Position numbers and translations under genes: made by a program. The notes under the pieces were generated by a model. That model was not told where the DNA came from. It was given only the letters and a program-made list of their open reading frames with translations, and made no database searches. A stretch of 5,461 bases of DNA from an uncultured Lachnospiraceae bacterium (GTDB lineage Bacteria; Bacillota; Clostridia; Lachnospirales; Lachnospiraceae), in the NCBI GenBank assembly GCA_905197485.1, contig CAJJYZ010000057.1, positions 1 through 5,461 of the forward strand. Reading direction: 5' to 3'. Positions 1 through 3,952 of this stretch are shown in pieces; position 1 is the first letter of the stretch, and the number at the start of each line of letters is the position of its first letter.

Positions 1-176
1 TTCTCTCTCTTGTCAACAAAACCAACCTGTACTGCCTCGTAGCCGTCGTTCTCTGCTGTCTTAACCTGTGTAACCACACATGGTCCAGCCTGAAGAACTG
101 TTACTGGAGTTAAAACTCCGTCTTCGTTGAAAATCTGAGTCATTCCAACTTTTGTAGCTAAAATCGCCTTCTTCAT
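1..176 (-). CDS. rplC: Large subunit ribosomal protein L3 (uL3), N-terminal 58 codons
   Basis: This is the N-terminal end of ribosomal protein L3, a 23S rRNA-binding protein that helps start 50S assembly and reaches towards the peptidyl-transferase centre. The visible residues begin MKKAILATKVGMTQIFNEDG and carry the family's typical opening, with GMTQIF at residues 11-16 followed by the VTVLQAGPC strand. The start ATG (174-176) is set by a perfect AGGAGGT at 183-189, six bases upstream. About 58 of the roughly 205-210 residues expected for the family are present; the rest lies beyond the left edge, so this is a window truncation and not a broken gene. It lies 105 bases downstream of rpsJ on the same strand, the standard S10-operon order (S10, L3, L4 and so on), and is presumably cotranscribed from the promoter at 832-860. 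Identification is near certain. Confidence 0.97.
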   Translation of the reverse strand, partial: MKKAILATKVGMTQIFNEDGVLTPVTVLQAGPCVVTQVKTAENDGYEAVQVGFVDKRE

Positions 177-205
177 TTTTTGACCTCCTGTCTTTTTCTA
201 CAGCG

Positions 206-228
206 GAACGCGGGATGTTTCCGCGTTC
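206..228 (-). other. Stem-loop between rpsJ and rplC
   Basis: GAACGCGG (206-213) and CCGCGTTC (221-228) form a perfect 8-bp stem with a 7-nt loop in the rpsJ-rplC spacer. In the direction of transcription no U-run follows it; the next bases are CGCTGTAGAAAAAGAC. It therefore does not look like an intrinsic terminator. It could be a processing or stability element, or simply an insulating hairpin. The pairing is seen directly; any role is inference. Confidence 0.55.
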
Positions 229-281
229 ATCCTAGAACAGTCCAGAAATCTATCTAAACCCTTCAGGATAACTGACAAATC

Positions 282-599
282 TTATTTGTTCTTCATCTTG
301 ATGTTGATGTAAACACCTGCCGGCATTTCCAGTCTGGATAAAGCATCCACTGTCTTCTGGCTTGGTGTGATGATGTCGATGAGTCTCTTGTGAGTTCTCT
401 GCTCAAACTGCTCTCTGGAATCTTTGTACTTATGAACAGCTCTTAAGATTGTAACAACCTCTTTCTTTGTTGGTAACGGCACCGGTCCGCTCACCTTAGA
501 TCCGTTCTTCTTTACAGTCTCGATGATTTTTGCAGCAGACTGGTCAACCAGCTGATGATCATAAGCTTTCAATGTGATTCTCATTACTTGACTTGCCAT
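282..599 (-). CDS. rpsJ: Small subunit ribosomal protein S10 (uS10, NusE)
   Basis: This encodes ribosomal protein S10 (105 aa), part of the 30S head. In the same family, S10 also acts as NusE, the partner of NusB in transcription antitermination. The protein is full length (the family is about 102-105 aa). It shows the N-terminal MRITLKAYDHQLVD strand and helix, the signature KVSGPVPLPT at residues 35-44, and the C-terminal PAGVYINIKM strand. The start at 599 is supported by AAGGAGGC at 610-617, ten bases upstream. The internal Met6 lacks a comparable site and would remove the usual lead-in residues. It is the first gene of the S10 operon, followed by rplC after 105 bases. Transcription should start near 825 from the promoter at 832-860, through a long structured leader that is the likely site of feedback control. 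Confidence 0.98.
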   Translation of the reverse strand: MASQVMRITLKAYDHQLVDQSAAKIIETVKKNGSKVSGPVPLPTKKEVVTILRAVHKYKDSREQFEQRTHKRLIDIITPSQKTVDALSRLEMPAGVYINIKMKNK

Positions 600-825
600 A
601 AAAAAAGTCGCCTCCTTTTCGTACTATTTACTTCAGTACGACAAGCGGTGACTGTACACTCTCCCGTGTGTGTCGTGGGATACTCACACGTTGTTACCAC
701 ATCTCAGTGGCCGTTATAGTTTCGTACAGTGACTTGTCGCCAGTTTCCTAACTTGACATTCGCTCCGCGGAAAACCTGCTATTTCTAAGCAGCAACCTCA
801 CGTTTCATCGCTATCATGTCACAGC
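600..825 (-). promoter_or_regulatory. Structured 5' leader of the S10 operon
   Basis: About 225 nt separate the predicted transcription start from rpsJ, and no gene lies there. In the RNA sense, CGACAAG (733-739) can pair with CTTGTCG (639-645), and CTGTAC (724-729) with GTACAG (652-657), separated by a small internal loop. This closes a domain that holds CCAC/GTGG and CGTGTG/CACACG helices. A second hairpin, CGTACT/AGTACG (620-640, 9-nt loop), ends three bases before the Shine-Dalgarno sequence (610-617). It shares bases 639-640 with the long-range stem, so the two compete at their junction. A CTGCT/AGCAG hairpin lies near the 5' end. S10 operons of other bacteria are controlled by ribosomal protein feedback on the leader (L4 in E. 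coli). Assigning that role here is inference. Confidence 0.65.
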
Positions 826-831
826 TTTTTT

Positions 832-860
832 AGTATACTCGATGTTCCGGGATTTTTCAA
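832..860 (-). promoter_or_regulatory. Sigma-A-type promoter of the S10 operon
   Basis: Read on the minus strand: -35 TTGAAA (855-860), a 17-bp spacer, and -10 TATACT (832-837). Both boxes match the consensus at five of six positions and the spacing is ideal. Transcription should start near 825. The position, upstream of a long leader and rpsJ, fits the main promoter of a highly expressed operon. Confidence 0.85.
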
Positions 861-888
861 GTGTTTTTCTAAAATTATTGTATTTTTA

Positions 889-1029
889 TTAGAACAATCC
901 TGTTTCTTCTATCCTTCTGCTCAAAGCTCTCTTCTTTACTAATAAAACGAGAATTGCCGCAATGCTAAGTTCTACAAGCAATGTTACTAAAAGTCGGTCA
1001 GCTTCGTCAGATATCTTAGGAACTTTTTT
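889..1029 (-). pseudogene. Decayed C-terminal sorting-signal remnant of a wall-anchored protein
   Basis: The reading frame ends KVPKISDEADRLL, then a hydrophobic stretch (LSIAAILVLL) and VKKRALSRRIEETGLF. Residues encoded by 931-1029 align without gaps to the C-terminus of the surface protein at 3962-4060 (APKTSDEANPLA, hydrophobic helix, LVKK). By eye about 81 of 98 bases are identical. Most differences carry A or T in this copy, as expected for a decaying duplicate. The sorting motif is eroded (VPKIS against APKTS), and a Glu now interrupts the membrane segment. Similarity stops at 1029-1030. The open frame continues upstream to 1179, but that part crosses the toxin-antitoxin promoter and looks like chance. 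The tail after VKK differs from the intact gene and contains the 20-bp repeat at 893-912. No start, signal peptide or ectodomain remains. Confidence 0.75.
893..912. repeat. 20-bp direct repeat, left copy
   Basis: AACAATCCTGTTTCTTCTAT occurs here and, identically and in the same orientation, at 1940-1959. Including flanks (ATTA-G against ATTA-C) the match is 24 of 25 bases. On the minus strand both copies encode IEETGL plus F or L and a stop codon in the locally open frame. The two copies bracket the sorting-signal remnant, the toxin-antitoxin operon and the palindrome cluster. Confidence 0.8.
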
Positions 1030-1045
1030 CCGTACATATAGTATA

Positions 1046-1075
1046 TTGACAACGCAAATCATAGTATTATATAAT
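1046..1075 (+). promoter_or_regulatory. Consensus promoter of the toxin-antitoxin operon
   Basis: A perfect -35 TTGACA (1046-1051), an 18-bp spacer and a perfect -10 TATAAT (1070-1075) point rightwards into the antitoxin gene. Transcription should start near 1082, inside the operator-like inverted repeat. A full-consensus promoter on a toxin-antitoxin pair fits strong repression by the complex. It begins only 17 bases beyond the end of the sorting-signal remnant. Confidence 0.88.
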
Positions 1076-1078
1076 AAA

Positions 1079-1096
1079 AGTACGAAAAAACGTACG
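1079..1096 (+). promoter_or_regulatory. Candidate YefM/YoeB operator: two GTAC hexamers six bases apart
   Basis: AGTACG (1079-1084) and CGTACG (1091-1096) flank AAAAAA, forming the inverted repeat GTACG-N6-CGTAC just downstream of the -10 box. From memory, the E. coli YefM-YoeB operator has two TGTACA-core palindromes with the same six-base gap. A further GTAC lies at 1032-1035, upstream of the -35 box. Sequence and position are seen; repressor binding is inferred. Confidence 0.6.
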
Positions 1097-1123
1097 ATTT
1101 TATATATGAAAGAGGTGTTGTAT

Positions 1124-1378
1124 ATGTTAGCAGTAAAAAGCATGGATGTGAGAGAAAATTTCAAAAGTTTATGTGACAAAGTATTTCATGGTGAAACATT
1201 ATTTATTTCTCGTCCCAAAAACGAAAATGTTGTAATGCTTTCAGAATCTGAATATAACGAGATGTTAAAGGCCAAGAAAAACGCAGAGTATCTCATGATG
1301 ATAGATAAATCTATGGCCGAAGCGGAAGCTGGTGGGTTTATTGTAAAAAGTCTAGATGAGTTGGGAAATTATGAATAA
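1124..1378 (+). CDS. yefM: Phd/YefM-family antitoxin
   Basis: An 84-aa antitoxin of the YefM/Phd superfamily, expected to bind and neutralise the YoeB toxin encoded next to it and to repress its own promoter as a complex. The N-terminal half shows the family's DNA-binding and dimerisation fold: VKSMDVRENFKSLCDKV, the FISRP strand in place of ITR, then VVMLSESEYNEML. The C-terminal half (about residues 50-84, ending SLDELGNYE) is the flexible acidic toxin-binding arm. The length matches E. coli YefM (83 aa). The start at 1124 is preferred because AGAGGTG (1111-1117) lies six bases upstream. An in-frame ATG at 1106 lacks a ribosome binding site, and any start further upstream would read through the promoter. 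The stop codon directly abuts the toxin start. The toxin partner makes the family call secure. Confidence 0.92.
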   Translation: MLAVKSMDVRENFKSLCDKVFHGETLFISRPKNENVVMLSESEYNEMLKAKKNAEYLMMIDKSMAEAEAGGFIVKSLDELGNYE

Positions 1379-1639
1379 ATGAATATTATTTTTACACAAA
1401 CTGCCTGGGAGCAATACACCGATTGGCAGAAAGAAGATAAGAAAATCATAAAGCACATTAACGAACTCATCAAAGATATTACCAAAAACGGTCTACTGAA
1501 AGGAATCGGAAAACCGGAGCCTTTAAAGCACCGCAAGGCATGTAGCAGACGGATTACCGATGAGCACCGACTGGTTTACAATATGGATATCAATCAGAAT
1601 CTGATTATATATTCCTGCAAATATCATTATGAAGAGTAA
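1379..1639 (+). CDS. yoeB: YoeB-family toxin, ribosome-dependent mRNA endoribonuclease
   Basis: An 86-aa toxin of the YoeB/RelE superfamily. These proteins enter the ribosomal A site and cut mRNA, stopping translation until the antitoxin is restored. It aligns along its length with E. coli YoeB (84 aa): TAWEQYTDWQKEDKK, INELIKDI, GKPEPLKH, SRRITDEHRLVY and a C-terminal CKYHY. The key residues appear as Glu47, Arg64, His83 and Tyr84, matching E. coli Glu46, Arg65, His83 and Tyr84. One oddity is that the segment between LKH and SRR is RKAC, two residues shorter than the usual six-residue stretch ending in an aromatic residue before SRR. The start codon follows the antitoxin stop with no gap and has only a weak ribosome binding site, so translation is probably coupled. 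Whether the shortened loop keeps full activity cannot be judged from sequence. Confidence 0.94.
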   Translation: MNIIFTQTAWEQYTDWQKEDKKIIKHINELIKDITKNGLLKGIGKPEPLKHRKACSRRITDEHRLVYNMDINQNLIIYSCKYHYEE

Positions 1640-1647
1640 TTTCCCCG

Positions 1648-1693
1648 AATCAGAGGCGCACATGATTCTTAGATAACGTGTGCACCTCTGATT
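1648..1693 (+). terminator. Hairpin downstream of the toxin gene, possible terminator
   Basis: AATCAGAGGCGCACA (1648-1662) pairs with TGTGCACCTCTGATT (1679-1693) at 14 of 15 positions around a 16-nt loop, eight bases after the toxin stop codon. Only GTGTTT follows, so the U-run is poor. The position suits an end signal for the toxin-antitoxin transcript, but efficiency is doubtful. Confidence 0.5.
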
Positions 1694-1699
1694 GTGTTT

Positions 1700-1729
1700 A
1701 AAACAAAGAATCTCGTTTCCGAGATTCTT
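1700..1729 (-). terminator. Perfect 10-bp hairpin with GAAA loop and U-run on the minus strand
   Basis: AAGAATCTCG (1706-1715) and CGAGATTCTT (1720-1729) form a perfect stem. On the minus strand the loop is GAAA, a stable tetraloop, and the stem is followed by TGTTTTAAA, so it could end leftward transcription before the toxin gene. On the plus strand the downstream bases are GC-rich, so it would not terminate the toxin-antitoxin message. Confidence 0.5.
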
Positions 1730-1733
1730 GCGC

Positions 1734-1775
1734 CTGCGGCGGTCGCATATGCGACATTTACAGCTTACGCCGCAG
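1734..1775. repeat. Nested palindrome (cruciform-like)
   Basis: CTGCGGCG (1734-1741) and CGCCGCAG (1768-1775) enclose a perfect 14-bp palindrome, GTCGCATATGCGAC (1742-1755), and a short A/T-rich arm. Its GC-rich content stands out from the AT-rich surroundings. No open frame with a ribosome binding site covers it. It may be part of a dispersed intergenic repeat family, but this is unproven. Confidence 0.6.
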
Positions 1776-1800
1776 TGCACATCTTGCCGGAGGTTTTTTA

Positions 1801-1828
1801 TGATATAGAAACGAAGTTTCCTATATCA
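1801..1828. repeat. AT-rich inverted repeat
   Basis: TGATATAGAAAC (1801-1812) pairs with GTTTCCTATATCA (1816-1828) over 12 bp with one bulged base and a 3-nt loop. It follows GGAGGTTTTTTA (1790-1800) and closes the series of hairpins that starts at 1648. Confidence 0.6.
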
Positions 1829-1832
1829 CAAG

Positions 1833-1856
1833 AAAAAAGGTAGCATAAAACCACCT
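1833..1856 (-). terminator. Candidate rho-independent terminator, minus strand
   Basis: Read leftwards, AGGTGG (1856-1851), a 7-nt loop and CTACCT (1843-1838) form a 6-bp stem with one G-U pair, followed at once by a run of T (1837-1833). It would stop leftward transcripts from the Rpn gene region before the toxin gene. The stem is short, so confidence is moderate. Confidence 0.45.
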
Positions 1857-1939
1857 CTTAGTCGTACAATATAGTCTAAGTTGCCAACAAAATATTTTCT
1901 TTAAAATTTAATTGGGTCTGACCTCTTTCACATCATTAC

Positions 1940-1959
1940 AACAATCCTGTTTCTTCTAT
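1940..1959. repeat. 20-bp direct repeat, right copy
   Basis: Identical to 893-912 and in the same orientation, 1047 bases away. The matching flank on the low-coordinate side (ATTA plus one mismatch) extends similarity to 24 of 25 bases; the other side diverges at once (CCTTCTG against ATATAAT). Confidence 0.8.
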
Positions 1960-2021
1960 ATATAATATACTTTTAAGAATTCCTCCATGATTTTCCTTGA
2001 TAAACTTCGACTTGCTACTGA

Positions 2022-2042
2022 TATATTGCTTTTCGCAATATA
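2022..2042. repeat. Perfect 8-bp stem-loop
   Basis: TATATTGC (2022-2029) and GCAATATA (2035-2042) pair perfectly around a 5-nt loop, about 80 bases downstream of the Rpn stop codon. No T-run follows on either strand, so terminator function is unlikely. It may stabilise the 3' end of the Rpn message, which is inference. Confidence 0.4.
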
Positions 2043-2118
2043 ATTAAAAGTTAATCACTGCTCTGACTGAACAGAAATCAACTCGTGACTTGTTGTTGGT
2101 AGATTAGAAACCACCGAA

Positions 2119-3012
2119 CTACTTCTTCTCTTGCTCTGATGCAAGAATCCAATTCATCTCTGATTCGAACGCTTCCAAGCTTTCCGTTCTTGCAGCGATT
2201 TTAAAAATAGTCTTTAAGATTGCAATGTCTTCTATGCTTTCAATTTCCTTTTGTAAGTCGTTCGGAATCTCTCCTAACTCTTCAAGCAAGGAGATAATAT
2301 TTTCTTTTACTTCTTCAAGTCTCCCTATCTTTTCCGCTTTTCTTTTCTCATCTCTCAACAATTCTTCCAAAAGCATATAGCGTTCTCCCATCTCTCGATT
2401 TGTCTTAATTTCACAAACAATTCGCTGCATCTGTGTTACCAGCTTATTATTGAATTTCCTTTCACTCTCTTGAAGGTTCGCTCCTACAAATTCCAGAAAT
2501 TCAACTAAACCTTCCGACACTTCCTCTCTATTCTCTCCCTTCGTACTCAGAAAAATCGTCTGGGTTCCATCTTCCAGGTGTAAAGTTTCATCCTCCAAAC
2601 AGCAGTTAGAAAACGTATAGCAATAACGCTTCTGCCCAAACGGGTCAAAATCACACACAAATATCACAAATGCTTTCGGCAACTCCTCGTATTCCATACC
2701 AGAAGCCAGGCTCTCCAGAGTCATTTGTCCATGATAGTATCTGGCTCGCTTTCCGAGCGATTTCTGTGACTCCACCTGCATCTCCACATCATAATGTGTA
2801 TTCTTCTCATCCTTCGCATAAATATCGAGGTGAACCCCTTTGTATTCCGGATGATATGCGATACTCTTTTCTTTACTAATCTTGATTCGCTCAATCTCAA
2901 ATCCAAGTACCAGTTCCAGAAAACCGATACAGTTTTCCTCCACACTCATAACAGCACCGAACATGAAATTGTCTTTCATCGTCAAATCTTTTAGTGTTTT
3001 TCTTTTATTCAT
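2119..3012 (-). CDS. Rpn family recombination-promoting nuclease / putative transposase (PD-(D/E)XK)
   Basis: A 297-aa protein of the Rpn family, PD-(D/E)XK-fold DNA endonucleases related to putative transposases. E. coli relatives are reported to cut DNA, raise RecA-independent recombination and act in phage defence. The N-terminus (LKDLTMKDNFMFGAVM, residues 7-22) is the family opening. The likely catalytic set is Asp63 in GVHLDIY with Glu77 and Gln79 in YDVEMQ, the E-x-Q variant. RARYY follows at 89-93 and the core strand FVIFVCDFDPFG at about 115-126. From about residue 210 the protein is charged and helical. The start at 3012 is set by GGAGGA (3016-3021), three bases upstream. A longer frame to 3087 exists but has a hydrophobic, Cys-rich extension foreign to the family. 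An internal ATG (2374-2376) preceded by GGGAG could give an 85-aa C-terminal product. Confidence 0.9.
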   Translation of the reverse strand: MNKRKTLKDLTMKDNFMFGAVMSVEENCIGFLELVLGFEIERIKISKEKSIAYHPEYKGVHLDIYAKDEKNTHYDVEMQVESQKSLGKRARYYHGQMTLESLASGMEYEELPKAFVIFVCDFDPFGQKRYCYTFSNCCLEDETLHLEDGTQTIFLSTKGENREEVSEGLVEFLEFVGANLQESERKFNNKLVTQMQRIVCEIKTNREMGERYMLLEELLRDEKRKAEKIGRLEEVKENIISLLEELGEIPNDLQKEIESIEDIAILKTIFKIAARTESLEAFESEMNWILASEQEKK

Positions 3013-3048
3013 TCTTCCTCCATAACCACAGAGGAATTCTATAAGCCG

Positions 3049-3057
3049 ATAATAGCA
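3049..3057 (-). promoter_or_regulatory. Possible extended -10 promoter for the Rpn gene
   Basis: Read leftwards, TGCTATTAT is an extended -10 element (TG, one base, TATTAT) 37 bases before the Rpn start codon. No good -35 box is seen at the usual distance, only T-rich DNA. This is the best candidate in the Rpn-lipoprotein spacer. Confidence 0.3.
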
Positions 3058-3194
3058 TAAAAAAAGACAAATTTCCATGCATTTCAATTCAAAAACTATT
3101 TTTCAGCATCTCTAACAAAATTTTTAGCACTAGTACATCAAAGAAATAAAATAATTTCTCATTCCCAAATTTCTCTCAATCTACATTCCAACAC

Positions 3195-3223
3195 AAAAAT
3201 GGACCACAACGCATTGCAGTCCA
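3195..3223 (-). terminator. Rho-independent terminator of the lipoprotein gene
   Basis: On the minus strand TGGAC (3223-3219) and GTCCA (3204-3200) close a stem that continues through two G-U pairs and CAA/TTG to a TGCG loop, ten pairs in all. TTTTTG (3199-3194) follows directly. It lies about 50 bases downstream of the lipoprotein stop codon and separates that gene from Rpn. Confidence 0.7.
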
Positions 3224-3230
3224 CCTTACT

Positions 3231-3266
3231 TTCTATATCATCAATATTTTCTATATCATCAATATT
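3231..3266. repeat. Two perfect tandem copies of an 18-bp unit
   Basis: TTCTATATCATCAATATT occurs twice head to tail (3231-3248 and 3249-3266), between the lipoprotein stop codon and its terminator. It is probably a slippage duplication, and the copy number may vary among strains. No function is evident. Confidence 0.75.
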
Positions 3267-3271
3267 AACTT

Positions 3272-3814
3272 TTATTCCCACGTTATACTTTTTACTTCAT
3301 ATACCGAAACTACGTCCGCTTTATAGTCTACAACAAGTTCCATTGTATACATTTTTTCAAAGTTTTCGTTATTTCTCATTCCAGTTGCTGTTGTTTTGCA
3401 TTTTACTACACCAACTTCTCTATTATGATACTCAGCCTGATTACTTTCAGTAACTTCTGCTTTAACCTCTTCAACAGTCACTTGACTATCTTTATAAAAT
3501 TCGTCTCTTTCCTTTTTCAACTTATCACGCTGTTTTTCGTTCGTAATATTTTTGTACAAAACCTTATCCGTTACATCCTTATCTTTCGAATCACTATTCA
3601 CCATTAAAAAAGCGGATGCCCATTCTTCAACGCCCTTCTCAACTATACTAGAATTTTCTTCAGTAAGAGGTTCTTTTTTTACATTCAACTGTTCATATAC
3701 TGTAATATCTTGAAGTTTTTTTTCTTTTTTCTCTTCATCTTTTGTCTTTCCGCAACCACTTACTACAAATACTAATGCAAGCAAAATTATCAAATGCATT
3801 TTATATCTTTTCAT
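3272..3814 (-). CDS. Putative lipoprotein of unknown function
   Basis: A 180-aa predicted membrane-anchored lipoprotein that I do not recognise as a named family. The N-terminus has a short basic segment (MKRYKMH), a hydrophobic stretch (LIILLALVFVV) and the lipobox VSGC, with the lipidated Cys at residue 21. A Lys/Glu-rich linker follows, then a soluble domain of about 130 residues with an alternating pattern and a C-terminal strand region (YTMELVVDYKADVVSVYEV). That pattern would suit a small alpha+beta fold such as NTF2-like, but this is a guess. The start at 3814 gives a normal signal peptide, with GGAAAGG (3822-3828) seven bases upstream. An in-frame ATG at 3856 has a better Shine-Dalgarno (GGGGAG, 3861-3866) but would add a long charged leader. 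Terminators lie on both sides, so it is probably monocistronic, although no clear promoter was found. Confidence 0.75.
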   Translation of the reverse strand: MKRYKMHLIILLALVFVVSGCGKTKDEEKKEKKLQDITVYEQLNVKKEPLTEENSSIVEKGVEEWASAFLMVNSDSKDKDVTDKVLYKNITNEKQRDKLKKERDEFYKDSQVTVEEVKAEVTESNQAEYHNREVGVVKCKTTATGMRNNENFEKMYTMELVVDYKADVVSVYEVKSITWE

Positions 3815-3872
3815 CATAGTACCTTTCCTTTCGCCATGTCCTTTCTCTCCATCCATAACGCTCCCCTTTTAC

Positions 3873-3912
3873 AAAAATATTGCCAAAAATGCATTGCATT
3901 TTTGGCAATATT
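3873..3912 (-). terminator. Strong terminator hairpin of the surface-protein gene
   Basis: AATATTGCCAAAAATGCA (3876-3893) and TGCATTTTTGGCAATATT (3895-3912) are a perfect 18-bp inverted repeat around one base. On the minus strand the stem ends in ATATT and T continues to 3873 before GTAAAAG, giving a U-rich tail. It begins 41 bases after the stop codon of the surface protein. The plus-strand exit is not U-rich, so it mainly serves leftward transcripts. Confidence 0.8.
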
Positions 3913-3952
3913 ATTACTGCTTGTAAAAACTAATTCCTAATCTTTGCCAAGA

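Larger units (their letters stand above)
1936..2043 (-). pseudogene. Short open remnant ending IEETGLL
   Basis: On the minus strand a 35-codon open stretch runs from just after a stop codon (2044-2046) to a stop at 1936-1938. It reads LYCEKQYISSKSKF, then IKENHGGILKSI and a final IEETGLL. It has no start codon with a ribosome binding site, and I do not recognise the family. Its last codons lie in the 20-bp direct repeat shared with 893-912, where the frame likewise ends IEETGLF. It could be the tail of a lost gene or chance. The remainder of 1857-2118 is AT-rich and holds no supported gene. Confidence 0.3.

Noticed and set aside
653..658. TGTACA in the S10 leader as a binding site for the YefM/YoeB complex
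   Set aside because: It is single, within a paired region of the leader RNA and downstream of the S10 promoter. Its GTAC is explained by the stem with 724-729.
962..1123. Longer N-terminus for the antitoxin
   Set aside because: It would read through the consensus promoter and predicted transcription start; the 84-aa form has a good ribosome binding site and the normal family length.
1030..1179. Upstream extension of the minus-strand frame 889-1179 as a real membrane protein
   Set aside because: The extension overlaps the toxin-antitoxin promoter, ribosome binding site and antitoxin start, has no ribosome binding site of its own, and shows no similarity to the surface protein beyond 1029.
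1523..1780. Minus-strand open frame with a Cys/Arg-rich product
   Set aside because: It lies antisense to the toxin gene and across the palindromes, has no ribosome binding site and gives an unnatural low-complexity composition.
1914..1923. GGGTCTGACC as the end of an IS200/REP-associated element
   Set aside because: The motif is short, has no partner copy or transposase nearby, and resemblance to such ends rests on memory alone.
3150..3271. Minus-strand frame running through the 18-bp tandem repeat (NIDDIENIDDIE...)
   Set aside because: No start codon with a ribosome binding site, and it crosses a clear terminator; the pattern is a by-product of the duplication.
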